A stretch of DNA of 64,000 nucleotides. Origin: RDXT01 sp033765305 (GTDB lineage: Bacteria; Bacteroidota; Bacteroidia; J057). Position 1 is the stretch's first letter; every line of letters starts with the position of its first letter. Positions 26,397 through 35,419 of the stretch are shown here, in pieces. The stretch covers positions 124,001-188,000 of the forward strand of contig JANRID010000016.1 of the NCBI GenBank assembly GCA_033765305.1, read 5' to 3'. Below the pieces are notes generated by a model. The model was given only the letters and a program-made list of their open reading frames with translations, had not been told where the DNA came from and made no database searches. The position numbers were made by a program, and so were the translations under genes.

Positions 26397-26963
26397 ATGC
26401 AGTTACTTGAGTTTTTGCGGCAGCCCTGGCCCTGGTATGTGGCCGGCCCGCTGATCGGACTGACCGTTCCGGCCCTGTTGCTCATCGGCAACAAGTCCTT
26501 CGGAATCAGTTCTTCGCTGCGGCACATCTGTGCGGCATGCCTCCCTGCGGGGATTCCGTTTTTTCAGTACCAATGGAAACGGGAAGCCTGGAACCTGTTC
26601 TTTGTCGGCGGCATTGCCGCAGGCGGCGCGGTTGCAGCGCTTGCGCTCGCGCATGGCGCGGTGTCGGTGCATCCGGCACTGGCCAGCGAGCTGGCCGGCT
26701 ATGGCATCACCGATTACAGCGGCATGGTGCCCGTGCAGCTCTTCGCCTGGGAACACCTGTTTTCGGCCCGGGGCCTGATGATGACAGTCGCCGGCGGCTT
26801 TCTGATCGGGTTCGGCACCCGCTATGCTGGCGGCTGCACCAGCGGGCACTCCATCATGGGGCTCTCCACGCTGCAGTGGCCTTCCCTGGTGGCAACCTGC
26901 TGCTTCATGGCCGGCGGCATCCTGATGGCCAATGTAATCCTCCCGTTCATTCTCGCCCTCTAA
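26397..26963 (+). CDS. YeeE/YedE family transporter, first half
   Basis: A 188-residue inner-membrane protein related to the thiosulfate importer TsuA/YeeE. It has about five helices and the signature FLIGFGTRYAGGCTSGHSIMG, whose Cys is part of the sulfur relay in YeeE. In many Bacteroidota the YeeE fold is split over two genes, and the next gene, 12 bases on, is the second half. It is the first gene of a five-gene sulfur operon. The ATG at 26397 is preferred over an upstream in-frame ATG because it directly precedes the first helix. Confidence 0.88.
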   Translation: MQLLEFLRQPWPWYVAGPLIGLTVPALLLIGNKSFGISSSLRHICAACLPAGIPFFQYQWKREAWNLFFVGGIAAGGAVAALALAHGAVSVHPALASELAGYGITDYSGMVPVQLFAWEHLFSARGLMMTVAGGFLIGFGTRYAGGCTSGHSIMGLSTLQWPSLVATCCFMAGGILMANVILPFILAL

Positions 26964-26975
26964 CCCCGCAGACCG

Positions 26976-27491
26976 ATGCAGACGATCGAAACACAGCAGA
27001 CTGCGGAATCGCAACGCGCAGAGAAGCTGCGCGCGCTGGATTCCATGTGTATCAACGAGAGCCAGATCCCAGTCAAGTGGTATGACAACTTCAAATATGC
27101 CGGGGTCGGCATCCTGTTCGGGATCGTGTTTGTAAAGGCGGAGATCATCAGCTGGTTCCGCATCCAGGAGATGTTCCGCTTCCAGTCCTTCCACATGTAT
27201 GGCGTCATCGGCAGCGCCGTCGTGGTGGGGGCGCTGTCGGTATGGCTTATCAAACGATTCAAGGTCAAGACTTTACAAGGCGAGGACGTGGTCTTTCATC
27301 CAAAGCCTTTCAGCAAAGGCCAGATCTTCGGCGGCCTGATGTTCGGGCTGGGCTGGGCGGTGACCGGGGCCTGTCCGGGACCGCTGTTCGCCCAGATCGG
27401 CTCTGGCGCTACCGTGGTGGCGGTCACCCTGCTGAGCGCGATCGCCGGAACCTGGGTGTACGGACTGCTGCGGGAGAAACTGCCTCATTAA
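26976..27491 (+). CDS. YeeE/YedE family transporter, second half
   Basis: A 171-residue membrane protein of the DUF6691 type. After a soluble N-terminal 40 residues it has four helices and the signature FGLGWAVTGACPGPLFAQIG with the conserved Cys. Together with the previous protein it should form a complete channel for thiosulfate or a related sulfane-sulfur compound. The next gene, a dihaem cytochrome, starts 17 bases downstream. Confidence 0.88.
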   Translation: MQTIETQQTAESQRAEKLRALDSMCINESQIPVKWYDNFKYAGVGILFGIVFVKAEIISWFRIQEMFRFQSFHMYGVIGSAVVVGALSVWLIKRFKVKTLQGEDVVFHPKPFSKGQIFGGLMFGLGWAVTGACPGPLFAQIGSGATVVAVTLLSAIAGTWVYGLLREKLPH

Positions 27492-27508
27492 GCCCTGAAC
27501 ATTTCCGG

Positions 27509-28570
27509 ATGATGAATACCGATGCACGTCCCCCGTTCTCCGGCCTCCGGCTGGTAGAGCGGCTGCTGATTCTCTCGGTGGTGATGACAGCAGGCTGCGC
27601 ATTGGGGCTGTGGCTGCTGGTATCTGCGGCCCGGCGTCCTGCCGTGCCGCAGTCCCTGCCGCTGGCGGCTGCAGGCCCTGCATTCTGGACGCCGCCCAGC
27701 CTGGAGTCGGTATCCGACCCGGCCCTGCAGGCGCAGCTGCGCTATGGCCGCGACCTGATCGTGCAGACCGCTGCCTACCTCGGCCCTCAAGGCTCCGTGA
27801 TGCGGACCAGCAACGGCATGAACTGCCAGAACTGCCACCTCGACGCGGGCACTCGCGTCTTCGGCAACAACTACGGCTCCGTCGCCGCCCAGTACCCCAA
27901 ATACCGGGCCCGCAGCGGCACCATCGAGGATCTGAACAAGCGCATCAACGACTGCATGGAGCGCAGCCTCAACGGCAGAGCCCTGGATACCCTGGGCCCG
28001 GAGCTGAAGGCCATCAAGGCCTACATTGCTTTCATCGGCTCCAATGTGCCCAAAGGCGCCAAGGCCGAAGGCTCCGGACTCAAAGCCCTCGCCTATCTGG
28101 ACCGGGCCGCAGATCCGGAGGCAGGCGCAGGGCTGTATGTGGAGAAATGCCAGGTCTGCCACCAGGCCGACGGCAGCGGCCAGCTCGCCGCCGATGGGAA
28201 GACCTATGTCTATCCGCCCCTCTGGGGCCCGCATAGCTACAACGATGGCGCAGGCCTCTACCGCCTGGGCAATTTCGCCCGCTACATCAAGTACAACATG
28301 CCCTTGGGCGCGACGCATGACAGCCCCATCCTCAGCGATGCGGAAGCCTGGGATATTGCCGCCTACGTCAATACCCGCCCGCGCCCCCACAAAGCTACGC
28401 CGCACGACTGGCCCGATGTGGCCCAGAAGCCGGTGGACCATCCCTTCGGCCCCTACGCCGATGCATTCTCCGAACAGCAGCACAAACTGGGACCGTTTAA
28501 ACCCATCGTCGAGGCGCAGCAGCAGCGGACCGCTGTCCAGGCTTCCTCCGCGAGTATCCAAGCGAAATGA
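27509..28570 (+). CDS. TsdA-like dihaem cytochrome c (thiosulfate dehydrogenase family)
   Basis: A 353-residue periplasmic protein anchored by a helix at about 20-43. Two haem-binding motifs are CQNCH (106-110) and CQVCH (214-218). Cys149 in INDCMERSLNGR matches the axial Cys ligand of haem 1 in TsdA and SoxA, and Met264 in NMPLGA fits the second haem. TsdA joins two thiosulfates into tetrathionate and passes two electrons on. The C-terminus is followed by a Gln/Ala tail. Its stop overlaps the start of the SoxB-like gene (ATGA), which implies coupled translation. Confidence 0.82.
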   Translation: MMNTDARPPFSGLRLVERLLILSVVMTAGCALGLWLLVSAARRPAVPQSLPLAAAGPAFWTPPSLESVSDPALQAQLRYGRDLIVQTAAYLGPQGSVMRTSNGMNCQNCHLDAGTRVFGNNYGSVAAQYPKYRARSGTIEDLNKRINDCMERSLNGRALDTLGPELKAIKAYIAFIGSNVPKGAKAEGSGLKALAYLDRAADPEAGAGLYVEKCQVCHQADGSGQLAADGKTYVYPPLWGPHSYNDGAGLYRLGNFARYIKYNMPLGATHDSPILSDAEAWDIAAYVNTRPRPHKATPHDWPDVAQKPVDHPFGPYADAFSEQQHKLGPFKPIVEAQQQRTAVQASSASIQAK

Positions 28571-30264
28571 ACTCCAACAGAAGGCAATTTATCCGGCAGA
28601 TCGGGGTCCTTGGCGCAGGCGCCGGGATGCTGGCCGCGGCGTCCCCCGTGGCCGCCGCGGACGGCTCCGAAGCGCTGGAACCGGTAAGGGATTCCGGATC
28701 CGGCAGCAAGCCCCTCCGGCTGGCCATCCTCCAGACGACCGACGTGCATTGCCAGATCCATCCGCACGACGAGCTCTTCTGGGAAAACGGCCAGGCCGTG
28801 TACCGCAAAACCGGCGGTTACGCGCATCTGGCAACCTACCTGAACCGGGAGCGCAAGCGCAACGGCCACACCTTCGTGCTGGACACCGGCGACATGTTCC
28901 AGGGCAGCCAGCTTTCCGTGGAAACCGCCGGCAAGGCCATTGTCCCCATCCTCAATGCGCTGGGCTACGACCTCTACCTGCCCGGCAACTGGGAGGTAAT
29001 CTACTACAAGCAGGCCATGCAGCAGCTGCTGGGCTCCCTGCACGCGCCCAAGGTCTGCGCCAACATGTACCACGACCTCGGCGGCGGCAAGCGCGGCGAG
29101 CTGATTTTTCCGCCCTACTACATCTGGCAGGTCGAGGGGGTGAAAATCGGCTTCCTCGGCTACACCGATCCCCTCGTGCCGCTCCGCCAGTCGCCCAATT
29201 ACAGCAAGGGCATCCGCTACACGCCGCCTGAAGAGAATCTGGCGCATTATGTGGATGTGCTCCGCAATCAGGAGCAGTGCGCCTACGTCCTCGTGATCGC
29301 GCATCTGGGGCTGTCCCAGCAGATCCATCTCGCCAATCTGCCGGCCTGTGAAGGCGTGGACTACATCCTCGGCGGCGATACGCACGAGCGGGTGCGCACG
29401 CCCATCCAATGCACCTATGCCAAGGTAGTGGAGCCCGGCGCCTTCGGGTCCTTTGCCGGCAAGCTGACGCTGACGCTCGAAGCCGGCAAGGTAGTCAGGG
29501 ATGAATACGAGCTGGTGGAGATCACCGCCTCCGAATACAAGCCCGATCCCCGCATCGCCAGCCTCCTCCAGTCGATGGAGCAGCCCTTCCGGGCTTCCAT
29601 CAGCGAAGTCATCGGCTACAGCACCCTGCCCCTGTACCGGTATTTTGTGGTCGAAAACACCATCGATACGATGATCCTCGACGCGCTGGACTGGAAAATC
29701 GAAGAAGCGGAGATCGTGCTGTCCAACGGCTTCCGCTTTTGTCCGCCCCGCGCTACGCCCAATCCGACGGGGAATATCCCCATCACGCAGGGCTATCTGT
29801 TCGATATGCTGCCGGTGGACAGCGTGGTGCGCACAGCAGAGGCCACGGGCAAACAATTGCGGGAGTGGCTGGAAAAGGAGCTCAACAACGTATTTGCGAA
29901 GGACGCTTCCCAGCGCTTCGGCGGGTGGCTGATCAAGTTCAAGGGCATGGAAATGACCTTCAAAGCCTTTGAAGAGCCGGGCAAGCGGGTGCAGGAAGTC
30001 CTTGTCGGCGGGCAGCCGCTGGACCCGGAGCGCAGCTACCGCATCTGCGCCTGCGAGCGCGACGGCGATCCGGAGGACATGCTCTGCCGGATCCGGGGGG
30101 TGCGCAATGCCCGCAACACGCCGCATACGCTGCACAGCGTCATGCGCGATTACCTGGCCGCCAACTCGCCGGTCACGCCCGTGCCGCCGCTGGCAGCGCG
30201 GGTGCTCGATGCGCCGCAGACCCTGCTCACGCAGGTGAGCGGCGTCGATTATCAGTTTTATTGA
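28567..30264 (+). CDS. SoxB-like thiosulfohydrolase (5'-nucleotidase family)
   Basis: A 565-residue dinuclear-metal hydrolase exported by Tat: NRRQFIRQIG followed by a hydrophobic stretch. Metal motifs are LQTTDVHCQIHPHDE, VLDTGDMFQGS, LPGNWEVIYYK (where true nucleotidases have GNHE), VIAHLG and GGDTHER. SNGFRF resembles the SoxB motif rather than the nucleotidase substrate site. SoxB releases sulfate from a cysteine-bound thiosulfonate on SoxYZ, but no SoxYZ is in the window. The context (thiosulfate channel, TsdA-like cytochrome, DsrE-like protein) supports a sulfur role. A plain nucleotidase is the alternative. Confidence 0.75.
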   Translation: MNSNRRQFIRQIGVLGAGAGMLAAASPVAAADGSEALEPVRDSGSGSKPLRLAILQTTDVHCQIHPHDELFWENGQAVYRKTGGYAHLATYLNRERKRNGHTFVLDTGDMFQGSQLSVETAGKAIVPILNALGYDLYLPGNWEVIYYKQAMQQLLGSLHAPKVCANMYHDLGGGKRGELIFPPYYIWQVEGVKIGFLGYTDPLVPLRQSPNYSKGIRYTPPEENLAHYVDVLRNQEQCAYVLVIAHLGLSQQIHLANLPACEGVDYILGGDTHERVRTPIQCTYAKVVEPGAFGSFAGKLTLTLEAGKVVRDEYELVEITASEYKPDPRIASLLQSMEQPFRASISEVIGYSTLPLYRYFVVENTIDTMILDALDWKIEEAEIVLSNGFRFCPPRATPNPTGNIPITQGYLFDMLPVDSVVRTAEATGKQLREWLEKELNNVFAKDASQRFGGWLIKFKGMEMTFKAFEEPGKRVQEVLVGGQPLDPERSYRICACERDGDPEDMLCRIRGVRNARNTPHTLHSVMRDYLAANSPVTPVPPLAARVLDAPQTLLTQVSGVDYQFY

Positions 30265-30280
30265 TCTTAATCTGTTCAGT

Positions 30281-30709
30281 ATGAAATACGTGAGCTTTTT
30301 GATGTGGATGCTGCTGCCGCTGGCGCTGCTCCGCGCCCAGACCACGCCGGCCGCCGATGCGGCGGTCCACCGGATCGTGTATCAGATGACCTCGTCCGAC
30401 AGCGTGGTCCACAAAGCCTTTATCCGTCAGCTGGGCAATGTCACCTCCACTGCGCCTACTGCGCAGATCGAAGTGGTATGCCACGGTCCGGGGCTGGATC
30501 TGCTCGTGCGGAGCAACACCACGGTGGCGAAAGGCATCGCAGAGATGTCGGGCAAGGGGGTGGTCTTTGTCGCGTGCGAGTTCACGATGCGCCAGCGCAG
30601 CCTGACGAAAGAGGCCCTGGTGCCGCAGGCCGGCACGGTGGAATCGGCGATCCTCGAAATTGTGAAGAAGCAGGAGGCGGGCTGGAGCTATATCAAGGCT
30701 GGCTTCTGA
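30281..30709 (+). CDS. Secreted DsrE/DsrF-like protein
   Basis: A 142-residue protein with a signal peptide (MKYVSFLMWMLLPLALLRAQ) and a DsrE fold: IEVVCHGPGLDLLV, GVVFVACEFTMRQR and SAILEIVKKQEAGWSYIKAGF. Cysteines in VVCHG and VACEF are the usual sulfur-binding positions of the family. In sulfur oxidisers DsrE-type proteins carry sulfane sulfur in the cytoplasm; here export places it outside. It lies 16 bases after the SoxB-like gene and ends the operon. Confidence 0.8.
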   Translation: MKYVSFLMWMLLPLALLRAQTTPAADAAVHRIVYQMTSSDSVVHKAFIRQLGNVTSTAPTAQIEVVCHGPGLDLLVRSNTTVAKGIAEMSGKGVVFVACEFTMRQRSLTKEALVPQAGTVESAILEIVKKQEAGWSYIKAGF

Positions 30710-30909
30710 GCCGGCAAGGAATATCGGGGCATACGCAGATCTCCGACTGGCCGGCTCCCTAGCAGGCGGCGGTCCCGCGCCAGTTCAGGCAGCCCGAACG
30801 CGGGGCGGATCACGCGCCTCGGCAACGGAATCAAGCTGCTCAAGCGCTTCTGATGCGTGCTGCACCGCAGATTCGGCGGACGGGGCTGGGAAAAGCGGCT
30901 GCTGCGCTG

Positions 30910-30917
30910 TATCTTCA
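30910..30917 (+). promoter_or_regulatory. Possible -7 box of the DUF2306 gene
   Basis: TATCTTCA ends four bases before the ATG at 30922, so a transcript from it would be nearly leaderless. No -33 element is seen, so support is weak. The rest of the 212-base gap (30710-30921) shows nothing else. Confidence 0.25.
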
Positions 30918-30921
30918 GGGC

Positions 30922-31674
30922 ATGAAAGCCCCCTCGTTCCGTTCCGGCTCCGGGCGCCTGGCAGGCGTCGTGCTGCTCGCGGCCTATGCGGGCTTTTGCT
31001 GGCTGATGTGGGGCATTTCGATGCAGTACACGGGCCTGGACCCGGATGCGGCGTTTCTGCGGATCAAGCAGGACTACACCGGCATGCTGCATTACCGCAT
31101 TGCGTTTTTCATCCATGCCTTCGCCTCGCTGCTGGCCCTGCCGGCAGGCTTTACGCAGTTTTCGGCCTCGTTCCGGCGGCGCTGGCCGCAGGCGCACCGC
31201 CGCCTGGGCTACGTGTACATCGCAGGCATCCTGCTGCTGGCAGGCCCTACGGGCTTTGTGCTGGCTGTTTATGCCAACGGCGGCTGGAGTTCGCAGCTGG
31301 CCTTTGTCCTGCTGGCGGCGGGCTGGTGGTATTTCACCTGGCAGGCGCTGCGCGCCGCCCGGCGGCGCCAGTGGCGCCTGCACCGCGACTGGATGTACCG
31401 CAGCTTTGCCTTGACGCTGAGCGCCATCACCCTCCGCGCCTGGAAATACGGCCTCGTGGCGCTGTTCCACCCCCCGCCGATGGACGTGTACCGCCTCGTC
31501 GCGTGGCTCGGCTGGACCGTCAATCTCCTCGCTGCCGAGGCCATCCTCCTGTACCGCTATTACCCCAACCGGATCCCTCAATTCCTCCTCCATGCACCGC
31601 TATCTCCCCGCCCTGGCCGCCGCAGCACTCTTCGCGTGCAGCCAGCCCCAGACGCCGTCCCAGACGAGCGCTGA
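30922..31674 (+). CDS. DUF2306 membrane protein
   Basis: A 250-residue protein with about seven helices and the family features YRIAFFIHAFASLLALPAGF, QAHRRLGYVYIAGILLLAGP, RQWRLHRDWMYRSFALTLSA and ITLRAWKYG. Function is unknown for the whole family; the conserved His and Arg residues in the membrane suggest haem or quinone contact, which is inference. The last 28 codons overlap the start of the YARHG lipoprotein gene in another frame, an unusually long overlap. Confidence 0.8.
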   Translation: MKAPSFRSGSGRLAGVVLLAAYAGFCWLMWGISMQYTGLDPDAAFLRIKQDYTGMLHYRIAFFIHAFASLLALPAGFTQFSASFRRRWPQAHRRLGYVYIAGILLLAGPTGFVLAVYANGGWSSQLAFVLLAAGWWYFTWQALRAARRRQWRLHRDWMYRSFALTLSAITLRAWKYGLVALFHPPPMDVYRLVAWLGWTVNLLAAEAILLYRYYPNRIPQFLLHAPLSPRPGRRSTLRVQPAPDAVPDER

Positions 31675-32440
31675 TCCCGCAGCGCCCGCTGCATCCGCAC
31701 CTGCGCCCGCCGCTTCCGGCATCCTTGGCTGCTACACCGGCATGTTTGTCGCCCAGGAATTCGACGAAAACAAGCCCTACACCTACCAGAACAAGATCAC
31801 GCTCTGCATCGACTCGCTCAGCGCGGATGAAGTATTCGGCCATACCGTTGTGGCTGGCAATGCGCGGCCCTTCCGGGGGGCCTATACCCGGTCGGGCTCC
31901 GGCTATCAGCTTACGGGCGCAGAGCCCGGCGACGACCGCTACGACGGGGTGTTCAGGTTTTGGACCGCCGAGGACGGCAAGCTCACCGGCACCTGGAAGG
32001 CCAACGACAACTCCCTCGCAGTGGTGGAGCGCAGCTACGAGCTGGAAAAGCGGGTCTTCAGCTACAATCCCAATCTCGCCCTTCCTTCCAGCGTGGGCTG
32101 GGATATGCTGTACGATGCGGCGAACGAGCTGGCCGGCGAGGGGGAATTTCTCACCGAGGCGGTGACCCAATTCAACCCCTCGGCTCAGGAGCTGCGCAGC
32201 GCGGATATCGAGAACATGTACCGCGGCGACCTGGAGGTAATGCGCAATTCCATTTATGCCCGCCACGGCTATTCCTTCAAAAACCGCAAGATGCGCTACG
32301 TCTTCGACCAGGTGGACTGGTACATGCCGGTCTCGGCCGATATCCGCATGAACCTCACCGCACTCGAAAAGCGCAACATCGACCTCATCAAGCGCTACGA
32401 GGAGCACGCCGAGCAGTATTACGACAGCTTCGGGCGCTGA
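31592..32440 (+). CDS. YARHG-domain lipoprotein
   Basis: A 282-residue protein with a lipoprotein signal (MHRYLPALAAAALFAC, lipobox Cys at residue 16), an Ala/Pro/Ser linker, a middle beta-rich part (GCYTGMFVAQEFDENKPYTY, KLTGTWKANDNS) and a C-terminal YARHG domain: MRNSIYARHGYSFKNRKMRY then WYMPVSADI. YARHG domains are extracellular modules of unknown role, often near cell-wall genes. The penicillin-binding protein gene follows 101 bases later. Its ATG lies 83 bases inside the DUF2306 frame. Confidence 0.85.
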   Translation: MHRYLPALAAAALFACSQPQTPSQTSADPAAPAASAPAPAASGILGCYTGMFVAQEFDENKPYTYQNKITLCIDSLSADEVFGHTVVAGNARPFRGAYTRSGSGYQLTGAEPGDDRYDGVFRFWTAEDGKLTGTWKANDNSLAVVERSYELEKRVFSYNPNLALPSSVGWDMLYDAANELAGEGEFLTEAVTQFNPSAQELRSADIENMYRGDLEVMRNSIYARHGYSFKNRKMRYVFDQVDWYMPVSADIRMNLTALEKRNIDLIKRYEEHAEQYYDSFGR

Positions 32441-32511
32441 GGGGGGGATGGCCGGAGGCTTCCGGGATACAGGAAGCGCGGCACGCATGCAGCCCGGATC
32501 AGAAAAGCTGA

Positions 32512-32519
32512 TATATTTG
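32512..32519 (+). promoter_or_regulatory. PBP gene -7 box
   Basis: TATATTTG matches TAnnTTTG exactly, 22 bases before the ATG of the penicillin-binding protein. There is no clear -33 element. A weak hairpin (GCTTCC/GGAAGC, 32458-32477) just before it could end transcription of the YARHG gene. Confidence 0.4.
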
Positions 32520-32541
32520 CAGCGCAAAGCGATCCGGACCC

Positions 32542-34827
32542 ATGCTCGATCCCAACGTGGCGGAAGACCTGCAGGAACTCCCTGAACGGCCTGAAAATCA
32601 GCGCCCAAAGGATCCGTTTTACCTTCCGAGGCTGATCTTCCTCAGCTTCGCCGCGGTCTGCATCCTGTCCGTTGGCGTCTTCATTCTCTACGCCGCCTTC
32701 AACCTGCCCCCCCTCTACGAGATCGAAAACCCCGAGTCCAATCTCTCCACCCAGGTCATCTCCGCCGACGGGGAAGTGCTGGATAATTTCTTTTACCGCG
32801 AAAACCGCGTCCCCGTCCGGCTGAACGAGATGTCGCCCTATGTCAAGGATGCCCTGATCGCGACCGAAGATGCGCGGTTTTTCCAGCACGCCGGGGTCGA
32901 TTACTGGTCCATTCCCTCCCTCCTCAAGCGCAACCTCAGCGGCACCACCAGCGGCGGCAGCACGATCACCATGCAGCTGGCCCGCAACCTCTTCAACGCC
33001 GTCAGCCGGGAGCGCACCGTATTCCGCAAAATCAAAGAGGTCATCGTCTCCGCCATCCTCGAACGGTACTACACCAAGCAGGAGATCATGGAGGCCTACC
33101 TCAACACGGTCAATATCTACGGCAACAGCTACGGCATCGAAATGGCCTCCCGCCGCCTGTTTGACAAGGGGGCGAAGGACCTGAGCATCGATGAAGCCGC
33201 CGTGATTGTGGCTATGCTCAAAGGGCAGGGCGTGTATGACCCCATCCGCAACCGGGAAGCGGTTATCGAGCGGCGCAATCTGGTGATCGACCTCATGGTG
33301 CGCCACCGGCTGCTCGACCCGGACACGCTCAATCTGGACAGCATTAAAAACCGCCCCCTGGTGGTGGTGAAAAAAGGGCTGGATCACGAAATCGGGGTGG
33401 CTCCGTACTTCCGCGAGCATGTGCGCCAGTTTATGAAAGACTGGTGCAAGACCAATTTCAAAGCCAACGGCAAGCCCTACGACCTCTATACCGACGGCCT
33501 GCGGGTGTTCACCACCATCGATGCGCGCATGCAGCGGCATGCCGAAGCGGCCGTGCAGCAGCACCTGCAGAGCCTTCAGACCGATTTCGACAAGCACATC
33601 AAGGGCCGCGAGCCCTATAAATCGGAGCCTGCCATCCTCCAGGATCTGAAAAAGCTGAGCGAGCGCTATCTCATCGCCAAACGCAACGGAAAATCGGATG
33701 CGGAAATCGACCAGGAGTTCAATACCCCTGTCCGGATGCGGGTATTCAGCTGGAAAGGCGAGATCGATACGACTTTTTCGCCGATGGACTCCCTGAAATA
33801 CTACGCCCGATTCCTGGAGACCGGTTTTGTGGCCGTGGATCCGCAGACAGGCCAGATCAAAACCTGGGTCGGCGGCATCAATTACAAATACTTCAAATAC
33901 GACCACGTGGCGCTGGGCCGCCGTCAGGTAGGCTCCACCTTCAAGCCCTTCGTCTATGCTGCGGCGATCGACAACGGCCGCACGCCCTGCGACATGGAGC
34001 TCAATCAGCCCGTGGTCTTTGAAAATATCGACGGCGCCGGCGGAATCTGGTCGCCCAAAAACTCCGACGGCGGCATCGGGGGTTTCATGACGCTGCGCTC
34101 GGCGCTGGCGACGTCCACCAACCTGGTCACGGCCCGCCTGATGAAGCAGCTCGGCCCGGAGCGGGTCATCGAATACGCCCGCAAGCTGGGCGTCACCAGC
34201 CCGATGGACCCCGTGCCGGCCCTCTGCCTGGGGGTGGCGGATCTGACGGTGCTGGAACTGACCGGTGCCTACACCACCTTCGCCACCAACGGCACCTATA
34301 CGGAGCCCTACTTCGTCACCCGCATCGAAGACCGCCGGGGCAATGTGCTCGCGGAGTTCCGGCCTGCCTCGCGCGAGGCGCTCAGCCCGCAGACCGCCTT
34401 CACCATGGTGCAGATGATGCGCGGCGTGGCCGATGATCCCGGCGGCACCGCCCAGCGCCTCCGCTCCCGCTATGGCATCAAGTCCGAAGTGGCCGCCAAG
34501 ACCGGCACCACGCAAAACCACTCCGACGGCTGGTTTGTCGGGGTGACGCCCAACATGAGCGCCAGCGTATGGGTAGGCTGCGCCGACCGGCGGATGCGCT
34601 TCCGGAGCATCAGCCTGGGCCAGGGCGCCAACATGGCCCTGCCAGTCTGGGCTATTTTTATGAAGCGCCTCTACGAAGACCCCGCCATTGCCCTGCCGAA
34701 GGAGTCCTTCCAGCGCCCGCCCGGCTACAACGACAAGTTTACCTGCACCGCCACCGGCTCCTATTCGGTCGGCTCCGACGGGCAGAACCTGCCCACCAGC
34801 TCGGACGACCTCGGAAATTTCGAGTAA
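32542..34827 (+). CDS. Class A penicillin-binding protein (PBP1A-like)
   Basis: A 761-residue bifunctional peptidoglycan synthase anchored by a helix at about 30-55. The GT51 glycosyltransferase has the catalytic Glu in ATEDARFFQHAGVD, GGSTITMQLARNLF, and EAYLNTVNIYGNSYGIEMAS. The transpeptidase has SxxK at Ser465/Lys468 (GSTFKPFVYA), SxN in TSTNLV and KTGT at Lys653 (KTGTTQNHSDGWFVG). All catalytic motifs are present. It polymerises and cross-links murein at the outer face of the inner membrane. It converges with the barrel genes, with only four bases between the ends. Confidence 0.95.
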   Translation: MLDPNVAEDLQELPERPENQRPKDPFYLPRLIFLSFAAVCILSVGVFILYAAFNLPPLYEIENPESNLSTQVISADGEVLDNFFYRENRVPVRLNEMSPYVKDALIATEDARFFQHAGVDYWSIPSLLKRNLSGTTSGGSTITMQLARNLFNAVSRERTVFRKIKEVIVSAILERYYTKQEIMEAYLNTVNIYGNSYGIEMASRRLFDKGAKDLSIDEAAVIVAMLKGQGVYDPIRNREAVIERRNLVIDLMVRHRLLDPDTLNLDSIKNRPLVVVKKGLDHEIGVAPYFREHVRQFMKDWCKTNFKANGKPYDLYTDGLRVFTTIDARMQRHAEAAVQQHLQSLQTDFDKHIKGREPYKSEPAILQDLKKLSERYLIAKRNGKSDAEIDQEFNTPVRMRVFSWKGEIDTTFSPMDSLKYYARFLETGFVAVDPQTGQIKTWVGGINYKYFKYDHVALGRRQVGSTFKPFVYAAAIDNGRTPCDMELNQPVVFENIDGAGGIWSPKNSDGGIGGFMTLRSALATSTNLVTARLMKQLGPERVIEYARKLGVTSPMDPVPALCLGVADLTVLELTGAYTTFATNGTYTEPYFVTRIEDRRGNVLAEFRPASREALSPQTAFTMVQMMRGVADDPGGTAQRLRSRYGIKSEVAAKTGTTQNHSDGWFVGVTPNMSASVWVGCADRRMRFRSISLGQGANMALPVWAIFMKRLYEDPAIALPKESFQRPPGYNDKFTCTATGSYSVGSDGQNLPTSSDDLGNFE

Positions 34828-34831
34828 GGGG

Positions 34832-35419
34832 CTAGCGCCTGCGGCGCAGGCCGGTCCGCAGATCCAGCCCGATCACGTACTGCGTGTAGTTGTACGCCTC
34901 CGGAAATCGGTTGAGGATGTGGTAGTTGTAAAATCCCACGTCGAGGTGGAGGAAGCGGGTGAGGCGGTAATCGGCGCCTGCGCCCATCGACGCATACCAC
35001 AGGCCGGGCCTCCGGTACGGCGCTGCCGGATCGCAGGTGCAGTAGTTGCCCTGGCTGAGGCCGGCCTCGGCGTAGAGGTCCAGCCGGAAGGCGCCCGGCC
35101 GGAACGCGTAGGCCTGAAGAAATCCGCCTTTGATCCAATGCCATCTGCCCGGCTCCCGGTCTATGGAGGGGCGGATCAGGAGGCTGCTGAGCCCGGCCCA
35201 GAGCCGGGGCCGCAGCCGCACAGCAGCATTGAGGTTCCAGGTGTATTCGCGGTGGTAGTACGTGGTATTGTTTTGATAATCAGGCGCCTCCGGATCCCAG
35301 ATGTAGGTGAGGGAACTGCCTGCCTTGAGCAGGTCCAGGGTCAGGCGCCGGGTGCTGTCCGGCTGGGCCGGGAGCAGGCCGCAGGCGGCAAGCAGCGCGG
35401 TGCAGAGCAGATGCTTCAT
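34832..35419 (-). CDS. Predicted outer-membrane barrel protein
   Basis: A 195-residue protein with a signal peptide (MKHLLCTALLAACGLLPAQ). Aromatic-rich alternating strands follow (YTWNLNAAVRLRPRLWAGLS, FLHLDVGFYNYHIL, YVIGLDLRTGLRRRR). No known motif. Its ATG overlaps the stop of the previous gene (ATGA). The paired barrel upstream shares the general pattern of a Tyr-rich early region (PDYQNNTTYYHREYTW against PDYERNSSFYLRTV), so the two may be paralogues. Confidence 0.7.
   Translation of the reverse strand: MKHLLCTALLAACGLLPAQPDSTRRLTLDLLKAGSSLTYIWDPEAPDYQNNTTYYHREYTWNLNAAVRLRPRLWAGLSSLLIRPSIDREPGRWHWIKGGFLQAYAFRPGAFRLDLYAEAGLSQGNYCTCDPAAPYRRPGLWYASMGAGADYRLTRFLHLDVGFYNYHILNRFPEAYNYTQYVIGLDLRTGLRRRR

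Noticed and set aside
32458..32477. Hairpin GCTTCC/GGAAGC after the YARHG gene as a terminator
   Set aside because: Six-base arms and no T-run make it too weak to list alone.
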